A program made the translations under genes and the position numbers. A DNA stretch of 19,749 nucleotides from an uncultured Bdellovibrio sp. Its GTDB lineage: Bacteria > Bdellovibrionota > Bdellovibrionia > Bdellovibrionales > Bdellovibrionaceae. The stretch is taken from contig NZ_CAMLDV010000059.1 in NCBI RefSeq assembly GCF_946478835.1, forward strand, positions 1 to 19,749, in the 5' to 3' direction. The notes under the pieces are model-generated. The model searched no databases and was not told where the DNA came from. It saw nothing but the letters and a program-made list of their open reading frames with translations. Of the stretch, positions 14,559 to 19,749 are shown piece after piece; the first letter of the stretch is position 1; each line of letters begins with the position of its first letter.

Positions 14559-15027
14559 CTTTTTCTCCAATCTAAAAATCACTCTGGCTACACCACTGAC
14601 GGATAGGAACTCACTGCCACCGTGGCAGTACCATACCATGACTTTTTGAGAGCGATTTTTGAGGATTTCAATGGGAGAAACGGCGATCTGAATTGCCTCA
14701 ACAAAGGCACTTATTTGCTTCAATTTTCACCTTTAAGAGGACTTTCTTGCGAATTTAGGAAGCTCCTAGCAAAGAAAAAAATATTTCAATAAAAGAGAAG
14801 TAAAATTCAACAAATCACCTGCAAGAAAATTTTTATTACAAATAAATTCAACGCTGAATGCAATTTATTGAGATCATTCGCTGAAGCATTCCAAACTGCG
14901 TTTACGATCTATTAGTAGCGGGCAAGATTCTGGCAAGAATTAACAATTGTCCAGAGGAGCGGTGCTTTAAAATTTTTTTACTGACGACACCAATCTTAAA
15001 CCATATCCTTTTTTAAAAGGAGCTTTC
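14559..15027. other. 469-bp AT-rich gene-free stretch
   Basis: This divergent region between the HNH and VOC genes has no convincing reading frame with a ribosome site. It holds the 17-bp palindrome at 14613-14629 and a tandem GGCAAGA repeat at 14921-14941 with an 11-base period. Several A/T-runs are present. It ends in the AAAAGGAG ribosome site of the VOC gene. I saw no tRNA or riboswitch fold. Confidence 0.6.
14613..14629. promoter_or_regulatory. 17-bp palindrome, possible operator upstream of the HNH gene
   Basis: ACTGCCAC (14613-14620), centre C, GTGGCAGT (14622-14629): eight-base perfect arms around one base. The position, 55 bases ahead of the HNH start, fits an operator or a small RNA hairpin in its leader. 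The protein that would bind is unknown. Confidence 0.45.
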
Positions 15028-15396
15028 ATGATCACCGGAGTTCAGGATATTTATTACAGCGTGACTCAACCGAAACGTGCCATTCAATTTTATACTGAAG
15101 GTCTGGGCATGAAACTCATTGACGAAAGCGAGTACTGGATCGCGCTTGATTGTCATGGCGTAAAAATCGGCCTTCACCCTGAAGACAATCCAATTCCTAA
15201 GATTCCAAGGGACAGTCATGGTGCTCATGCTGGTGCCACACTCACTTTAAGATCAGACAACGTTCCTGAAGATCGAAAAAGGCTTGAAAAACTGGGCGCA
15301 AAAATTCTTGGCGAAGATGATCAACCTTGGGGACACATGCTGGTATTTGAAGATCCAGATGGAAATGTTTTAAAACTGATGAATCCGAAGTATTAA
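15028..15396 (+). CDS. VOC superfamily (glyoxalase/bleomycin-resistance-like) protein
   Basis: This 122-residue single-domain protein starts at an ATG with AAAAGGAG seven bases upstream. It has the two beta-alpha-beta-beta-beta modules of the VOC fold: IYYSVTQPKRAIQFYTEGLG with DESEYWIALDCHGVKIGL, and ATLTLRSDNVPEDRKRLEKL with MLVFEDPDGNVLKLMNP. The final metal-binding Glu common to glyoxalase I-type enzymes would sit in the last strand; here the sequence is NVLKLM, with Lys in the expected place, so a metal-dependent enzyme of that type is doubtful. Its substrate cannot be told from sequence. It stands alone or leads the transglutaminase-like gene, with a hairpin between them. Confidence 0.88.
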   Translation: MITGVQDIYYSVTQPKRAIQFYTEGLGMKLIDESEYWIALDCHGVKIGLHPEDNPIPKIPRDSHGAHAGATLTLRSDNVPEDRKRLEKLGAKILGEDDQPWGHMLVFEDPDGNVLKLMNPKY

Positions 15397-15403
15397 TCCT
15401 AAC

Positions 15404-15423
15404 GCTCCACGAGACCGTGGAGC
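15404..15423 (+). terminator. Hairpin after the VOC gene, possible terminator
   Basis: GCTCCACG (15404-15411), loop AGAC, CGTGGAGC (15416-15423), then TACTTTCCTT. The eight-base stem is perfect, but the T-run is interrupted, so termination may be partial. The 3' arm also contains GGAG (15419-15422), nine bases before an in-frame TTG of the next gene. Confidence 0.5.
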
Positions 15424-15446
15424 TACTTTCCTTGAGCCTTTACAAT

Positions 15447-16574
15447 ATGACCAATAAACCCAAAAGAATTTATCTTACATCTTTTCAGCAACCCACTTTA
15501 TTGGGAGATGTCGCTCATCTGCCATTTGATCCCTTGAATAACAGAGGTGTTGAAAATCTTCGAAGTTATACAAAGATCGAAAAGATCATTTCCAAGAATG
15601 AAACTGATTTCGTTCAAGCCCTGAAAATTGCGAAATTCACCTCCGAAGCATGGGGACACGACGGGTTTAACTCGAATCCTAAAAAACATGACGCTCTGAC
15701 CATTCTGAAATTAGCCCACAAGGGCGCTTCATTTGCGTGCGTGCAGTTTGCCTCTGTCTTTGTACAGCTTTGTCAAAGCGTAGGAATTCCAGCGCGTGTT
15801 CTCAATGTCAGGACAAAACACCCCGATTTAGGTTCTTCGGGTCATGGTCACGTGACGGCGGAATATTTTGATAATCAGCTTTGTAAATGGGTATGGATTG
15901 ATCCTCAAATTCACGCATATGCTTTGCATAAAAATATTCCTCTCAGTTATAACGAATTTGCGGAACTCATCGCCGCGGGAAAAAATCCGACCGTTAAATT
16001 TACAGAACGTACATTAGCTTATATCAAGAATAATAAAGCTCATCTAAAGCTATTAAAGAATTTTGTCAGAAGATATATTTGGTCGACTCGAATCGGTGGT
16101 TTAAGATCGTTTTATACCAAACAAGCTCACTTGAAAAACATCGGTTGCAAAAGAAACGGCGTCCAACCCGCGATCACTTTTCAAGGATTCGCAGATAAAT
16201 CTCCGACTTACGTTCCACGCGAGATCTTTGATGCTCCTTTAAATACTTGCCATCTCCAGTTTGAGACAAAAGCACCTCAAAAATTAGTAAACTGGAACAA
16301 TCTGCAAGACTATAAAAATCGGGCTTATTTGAATTTTGCAAAACCTGAAGTCACAATGCTTTTGAAAAACAGCATGCCGTGGTTTGAGTCCTATATTGTG
16401 ATTATCAATGGAAATAAGAAGCTTTTAAAGGGTCATGAAATCACCATCAAACTTGTGGATGGCTTAAACACTATTCAAGTACAAGCAATGAATTCTTACA
16501 AACGCTGCGGTCCTATGACCACAGCGGAAATTCGCTACGACAATCGATATAAGAACGTTAAGAGTTTCTGGTAA
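15447..16574 (+). CDS. Transglutaminase-like protease-fold protein
   Basis: From the ATG at 15447 (375 residues) this protein has a transglutaminase-like core at about 55-165. The Cys-His-Asp triad is present: C98 in GASFACVQFASVF, H135 in SGHGHVTAEYF and D152 in WVWIDPQ. The spacing SVGIPARVLN between Cys and His is typical of the family. Members act as peptidases or acyltransferases. There is no signal peptide, so it looks cytosolic unless the start is wrong. The C-terminal half (about 230-375) has beta-rich stretches (ITFQGFADKSPTYVP, SYIVIINGNKKLLKGHEITI) that may form Ig-like or sandwich domains. The start is uncertain: an in-frame TTG at 15432 has GGAG nine bases upstream, while the ATG has only a weak site. 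The stop is ten bases from the convergent thioesterase gene. Confidence 0.82.
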   Translation: MTNKPKRIYLTSFQQPTLLGDVAHLPFDPLNNRGVENLRSYTKIEKIISKNETDFVQALKIAKFTSEAWGHDGFNSNPKKHDALTILKLAHKGASFACVQFASVFVQLCQSVGIPARVLNVRTKHPDLGSSGHGHVTAEYFDNQLCKWVWIDPQIHAYALHKNIPLSYNEFAELIAAGKNPTVKFTERTLAYIKNNKAHLKLLKNFVRRYIWSTRIGGLRSFYTKQAHLKNIGCKRNGVQPAITFQGFADKSPTYVPREIFDAPLNTCHLQFETKAPQKLVNWNNLQDYKNRAYLNFAKPEVTMLLKNSMPWFESYIVIINGNKKLLKGHEITIKLVDGLNTIQVQAMNSYKRCGPMTTAEIRYDNRYKNVKSFW

Positions 16575-16583
16575 ATCAGGAAA

Positions 16584-16985
16584 TTATTCCATATCCAAAG
16601 CTTTTTTCCACTCTGGTGTTGGCTCGATTAATTTTCTTGCCACCATGTCAAACAAACCGAAAGTGAAAAGTGCTTCGCTCGCCACCGTCCCGTCTTCCTT
16701 CACCATTTGCTGAAGCATTTGGCCGACTTTGCCTTTGTAGTTTACAAGCTTTGTTGTGATCGTGATGTTTTCACGCAGACGGATTTCTTTTAGAAACTTT
16801 AGATTCACTTCTAAAATCACCGGGCCTTTTTTCAGTTTGTGAATTTCGCTAAAGCCATAACCGCGTGGTGTGATTAATTCCCAGCGGGCTTCCTCGTACA
16901 ACTCCAAATACGTGGCGTTGTTGATATGCCCATATGAATCCACATGGTGTTCACGAACTGTGACTTTGTATCTAGCTTCTGACAT
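16584..16985 (-). CDS. 4-hydroxybenzoyl-CoA thioesterase/YbgC-like hotdog acyl-CoA thioesterase
   Basis: This 133-residue protein has the hotdog fold of the YbgC/4HBT family, which hydrolyses acyl-CoA thioesters in the cytoplasm. The active-site helix start is VDSYGHINNATYLELYEEAR, with D16 as the likely catalytic Asp and the conserved GHINN (19-23). A central strand FLKEIRLRENITITTKLV and a C-terminal strand SEALFTFGLFDMVARKL complete the fold. Length fits the family. It begins nine bases after the PhnE-type permease stop, so it is probably co-transcribed with the importer. A functional tie between the two is not obvious. The acyl chain preferred is unknown. Confidence 0.9.
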   Translation of the reverse strand: MSEARYKVTVREHHVDSYGHINNATYLELYEEARWELITPRGYGFSEIHKLKKGPVILEVNLKFLKEIRLRENITITTKLVNYKGKVGQMLQQMVKEDGTVASEALFTFGLFDMVARKLIEPTPEWKKALDME

Positions 16986-16994
16986 AACGAACCT

Positions 16995-18008
16995 CTATTT
17001 TAAAGCTTCACGGATATGAGCTGAGGCAAGATCCAGAGCCCACACAACAACGGCAATCACTGCGATGATGCACCCTACTTCACGCCACATCGCCTGTCCT
17101 TGATACTGCACCAGCATCGTTCCGATACCGCCGCCACCAACAAGGCCGATGATCGTCGCCATTCGCACATTGATATCCCAGCGATACACCGTAAATGAAA
17201 TATATGGCAAAAGCACCTGAGGAACAATCGCATACCAAATTGTTTGGAGTTTATTAGCACCCGTTGACTCAATGGCTTCGATGGGACCTTCTTCAACAGC
17301 TTCAACCATTTCAGAATATTGTTTCGCCAATGACGCTACAGAGTGAACCATGAGAGCCAACATTCCCGCAAAAGGACCGATTCCCACCCACACTGAAAAG
17401 ATAATGGCCCAAATCAAAGCTTCAATGGAGCGTGTGATATTCAGCATTGTTCGCAGCACGAAGTACACACTTTGAGCCCAAGGACCCTTCATGATGTTTT
17501 TTGCACAAAGAAAACTTAGAACAAATGCCACCGGAATCGCTAAGCTTGTTGCCAAGAACGCCATAAAAATCGTCTCGATGATATTTAAAACTGCACGAGG
17601 CAACACAGCCCAGTTCGGATCAAGCAAGCCCTTAAATAACCGCACCGCTCCTGCAAATCCGTTTTCGTCAAAAATTTCGATAAACGAAAATTCGGTCTTA
17701 AGAAGGGCGACAATAAATGCAACCGCAAGACTCACAAGAAGCTGCCAACCCCAGAAACGACGATACCATGCTTTATCAGCCAAAGTAGGAGCCGCCGTTT
17801 TAAAAAGAACATCCCCTAATGTCGTGACTTTATTTTTGCGAAGAAGAACACTGATCCCGCAGCCCACCGCAAAAAAGGCGACAGAAACTAAACTGACGAG
17901 TTTTAAATTCAAAAGCTGCTCTTCCGAAGACACAAAAAGTGCCACCGCAAGAACCGCCAGTAAAAAGGCAAAAAGAATTCCGTCAAAGATCGTTCTTCGA
18001 AAAATCAT
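16995..18008 (-). CDS. phnE: PhnE-type phosphonate/phosphate-ester ABC permease
   Basis: This membrane protein of 337 residues forms the channel of the importer. The ATG at 18008 has GAAGG five bases upstream; a GTG two codons earlier overlaps that site. Two extra hydrophobic segments near 10-26 and 36-56 precede the usual permease core, and another near 88-104. The core (about 135-330) has the PhnE-type loop EAIESTGANKLQTIWYAIVP at 244-263, which contacts the ATPase, and the GLVGGGGIGTML segment at 288-299. It overlaps the end of the PhnC-type gene by 26 bases, which indicates translational coupling. The N-terminal extension is common in one subset of PhnE proteins. Substrate assignment is by family only. 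Confidence 0.9.
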   Translation of the reverse strand: MIFRRTIFDGILFAFLLAVLAVALFVSSEEQLLNLKLVSLVSVAFFAVGCGISVLLRKNKVTTLGDVLFKTAAPTLADKAWYRRFWGWQLLVSLAVAFIVALLKTEFSFIEIFDENGFAGAVRLFKGLLDPNWAVLPRAVLNIIETIFMAFLATSLAIPVAFVLSFLCAKNIMKGPWAQSVYFVLRTMLNITRSIEALIWAIIFSVWVGIGPFAGMLALMVHSVASLAKQYSEMVEAVEEGPIEAIESTGANKLQTIWYAIVPQVLLPYISFTVYRWDINVRMATIIGLVGGGGIGTMLVQYQGQAMWREVGCIIAVIAVVVWALDLASAHIREALK

Positions 18009-18762
18009 GGGCACCTTCGCCGTAAATTCGTTGAAACCATTCTTCCGTGATCTCTTCAGGTTTTCCGGTAAAGACCAGCTCCCCGTCTTTCAATGCCACC
18101 ACGCGAGTTGCGTACTGCCTCACTAAAGAAAGAAAGTGCAGGTTCACGATCACGGTGATCCCCAGCTCTTGATTGATTTTTCGAAGATAATCCATCACCA
18201 CATGACAAGTCGCCGGATCTAAGGACGAAACCGGTTCATCAGCCAAAAGTAAAATCGGATTTTGTGTCAAAGCTCTGGCGATGGCCACGCGTTGCTTTTG
18301 TCCGCCAGAAAGCTGATCGGCTCGAACTAAAGCCTTATCACCAATACCAACAAGCTTAAGATTGTTAAGAGCTTCCTGCTTTTCTGCCTCAGAAAAAATT
18401 CCTAGCAGACTTTGCCAGGTGGATTTTTCAGAAAGGCGTCCCATCAACACGTTTTTCAAAACACTTTGTCGCGGAATTAAATTGAAATGCTGAAAGATCA
18501 TTCCCATCTTTTTTCTTAAAGAGCGAATGTCCTGAGCTTTTTGCAAGGAACCGATATCTCGCCCCTCAAAAAGAATTTGCCCCGAGGTCGGCTCTTGCAG
18601 TCGATTCAAACAGCGAAGCAGCGTTGACTTACCCGAGCCACTTAAACCAATGACAACAAGAAACTCTCCTTGCTGTACATCCAAAGTGACATTCTTTAAA
18701 GCTGTCACTCCGCTGGGATAAGTTTTTACTAAATTGCGCACGCTTAAAAGCGGAGTGCCCAC
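17983..18762 (-). CDS. phnC: PhnC-type ABC importer ATPase
   Basis: This 259-residue ATPase powers uptake through the PhnE-type permease. Motifs: Walker A GLSGSGKST (39-47), Q-loop Q91 (MIFQHFNLIPRQSVLKNV, the PhnC-typical form), signature LSGGQKQR (151-158), Walker B ILLLADE (170-176), D-loop SSLD and H-loop H209 in VIVNLHFLSL. It begins with GTG at 18762. The upstream GGGAAG, which lies in the last codons of the phnD-type gene, serves as its ribosome site; the two genes are one base apart. No C-P lyase gene is near, so the cargo could be phosphonate, phosphite, phosphate ester or another small oxyanion. Confidence 0.94.
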   Translation of the reverse strand: MGTPLLSVRNLVKTYPSGVTALKNVTLDVQQGEFLVVIGLSGSGKSTLLRCLNRLQEPTSGQILFEGRDIGSLQKAQDIRSLRKKMGMIFQHFNLIPRQSVLKNVLMGRLSEKSTWQSLLGIFSEAEKQEALNNLKLVGIGDKALVRADQLSGGQKQRVAIARALTQNPILLLADEPVSSLDPATCHVVMDYLRKINQELGITVIVNLHFLSLVRQYATRVVALKDGELVFTGKPEEITEEWFQRIYGEGAHDFSKNDL

Positions 18763-18763
18763 T

Positions 18764-19657
18764 TTACTTCCCTTCTGGCGCCAACGTTCTTAACATCTCG
18801 CGAACGGTGTCGTAATCACTATCAGAGGCTTTTTTAAAATTCGTCGCTCCCAACATCAGATCAATAGCTTTTTTGCCTTCGTCTGTCGCGGCAAACTGCA
18901 AAAGAGTGTCGACGATTTTTTCTTTCATTTCTTCCGGCATATCCTTGCGGAATGCAATCGGATCATTGGGGATGGGCTCTGACAACTCGATGATTTTTAC
19001 TTTTTGTTCTACATCAGGGTACTGCATTTTTACCAAACGTCGCGCGTCTTCAATCTGACCATTCTGCGGAGGACTGTAGTAAGTCGCGCCGGCATCAACC
19101 TGTCGTTGATAAATCATCGTCACAACAGAGTCATGCTTCATTGCAAACACAATGTCTTTAGGTTCAATCTTAAGATCTTTCAAAGTTTTTAAAGGTAAAA
19201 GATAACCCGATGTAGACGCCGGATCGACAAAGGCAATTTTTTTTCCCGCAAGATCCTTTAACGTTTTGATTTTACTATCCGCTCGCGCCAGGAATTGAGA
19301 TTGGTAAGTGGCAGAGCCATAGCGAATGACGGTTAAACGAGCTTCGGCACCGTATTGTTTGTGCGCAAGGTAGTATCCGTAAGTGTTAATGGCAGCCACG
19401 TCGGCCCTTTTCGTACCGAACGCTTCAACGACAGCGACAAACGACTGAGGAATTGTGATTTCGTATTTGTACGGCGTGTTTTTTTCTAAATATTCTTTAA
19501 GAACTTTAGCATTGTCCGTGAGAACCTTTGCATCAACAGCAGGGACAAGATGAAATTTAATGGGATTTTTCTCAGTTCCCAGAGCATCTTTTTTAAACTG
19601 ACAACCCGTCACTGCAAACAGGCTGATCAGGACCATCGTTGAGAGAAGTCGTTTCAT
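18764..19657 (-). CDS. phnD: PhnD-type periplasmic substrate-binding lipoprotein
   Basis: From the ATG at 19657 (297 residues, GGGAGG seven bases upstream) this is the solute-binding part of the importer. A lipoprotein signal ends at the lipobox AVTGC (C19), so the protein should be lipid-anchored. The PhnD-type binding fold follows: IKFHLVPAVDAKVLTDNA, KRADVAAINTYGYYLA, then KKIAFVDPASTSGYLLPL, the loop that commonly holds the phosphonate oxygens, and MKHDSVVTMIYQRQVDAGATYY. It is the first gene of the phnD-phnC-phnE-thioesterase row. The ligand cannot be fixed from sequence; phosphite-type PtxB/HtxB proteins share this fold. Confidence 0.92.
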   Translation of the reverse strand: MKRLLSTMVLISLFAVTGCQFKKDALGTEKNPIKFHLVPAVDAKVLTDNAKVLKEYLEKNTPYKYEITIPQSFVAVVEAFGTKRADVAAINTYGYYLAHKQYGAEARLTVIRYGSATYQSQFLARADSKIKTLKDLAGKKIAFVDPASTSGYLLPLKTLKDLKIEPKDIVFAMKHDSVVTMIYQRQVDAGATYYSPPQNGQIEDARRLVKMQYPDVEQKVKIIELSEPIPNDPIAFRKDMPEEMKEKIVDTLLQFAATDEGKKAIDLMLGATNFKKASDSDYDTVREMLRTLAPEGK

Positions 19658-19675
19658 GTTGTGGCCTCCCAACTC

Positions 19676-19703
19676 ATTATAGAAAATCACTGGAGACGGG
19701 CAA
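19676..19703 (-). promoter_or_regulatory. Sigma-70-type promoter of the phnDCE operon
   Basis: On the minus strand TTGCCC (19703-19698), 16 bases, then a perfect TATAAT (19681-19676). The predicted start near 19669 lies within the Shine-Dalgarno (19670-19665), which would make the leader only about 12 bases. No second promoter or operator is visible in the last 46 bases of the window. Confidence 0.45.
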
Positions 19704-19749
19704 GAAAAGTCTTTGATTTCACTGGACTTGTATGGCTAGATGGCGCTGA

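Noticed and set aside
14921..14941. Tandem GGCAAGA repeat as a regulator site or CRISPR-like repeat
   Set aside because: There are only two short copies with an 11-base period and no wider array; chance is likely in AT-rich DNA.
17491..18126. 211-codon plus-strand frame opposite the importer permease and ATPase genes
   Set aside because: It has the Arg/Lys/Thr-rich make-up of an antisense shadow and lies over two certain genes.

Overview
The window looks like chromosome from a Bdellovibrio-like predatory bacterium (Bdellovibrionota). This is an inference from gene content and style, not a database match. The DNA is moderate in GC and densely coded. It carries a PilZ/GYF_2 c-di-GMP-type protein, a response regulator fused to CheX, a chemotaxis receptor, a DUF222-like HNH protein, a TIGR02147-like regulator and several exported proteins. 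I see no rRNA, tRNA, CRISPR array, insertion sequence or phage gene.

Layout. (1) 1-498: 3' end of an exported subtilase. (2) 576-2795, plus strand: YceI lipocalin-like protein, a DUF692/MNIO iron oxidase and a DUF2063 (HvfC/BufC-like) partner, in an operon-like row with no RiPP precursor. (3) 2792-4258, minus: sCache chemotaxis receptor. (4) 6756-4362, minus: HTH regulator, an unknown exported protein and a YkuD_2-type L,D-transpeptidase. (5) 6860-10580, plus: a 46-codon small ORF with a perfect Shine-Dalgarno, then a heterodimeric ABC exporter with one degenerate ATP site. (6) 12333-10511, minus: GYF_2-GYF_2-PilZ protein and a VWA lipoprotein. Divergent from it, 12574-13488 plus, is the REC-CheX fusion. 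(7) 14558-13662, minus: HNH nuclease-like protein, followed by 469 bp without a gene. (8) 15028-16574, plus: VOC protein and a transglutaminase-like protein. (9) 19657-16584, minus: PhnD-PhnC-PhnE type ABC importer with a hotdog thioesterase at its end.

The most notable structure I found lies between the PilZ gene and the REC-CheX gene. Each strand carries a sequence matching the flagellar sigma-28 (FliA) promoter form, TAAA-N15-GCCGATAA. On the plus strand it is TAAA-N15-GCCGATCA, and on the minus strand TAAG-N15-GCCGATAG, both with exactly 15 bases between elements. This would place a c-di-GMP-type receptor, an exported VWA lipoprotein and a CheX-type phosphatase fusion under flagellar control. 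A weaker sigma-28-like site precedes the chemotaxis receptor.

Other points to follow: the MNIO pair without a visible peptide substrate, the small ORF ahead of the exporter, a 70-bp tail-to-tail coding overlap, several strong palindromes, and an importer of the phosphonate type without any C-P lyase gene nearby.
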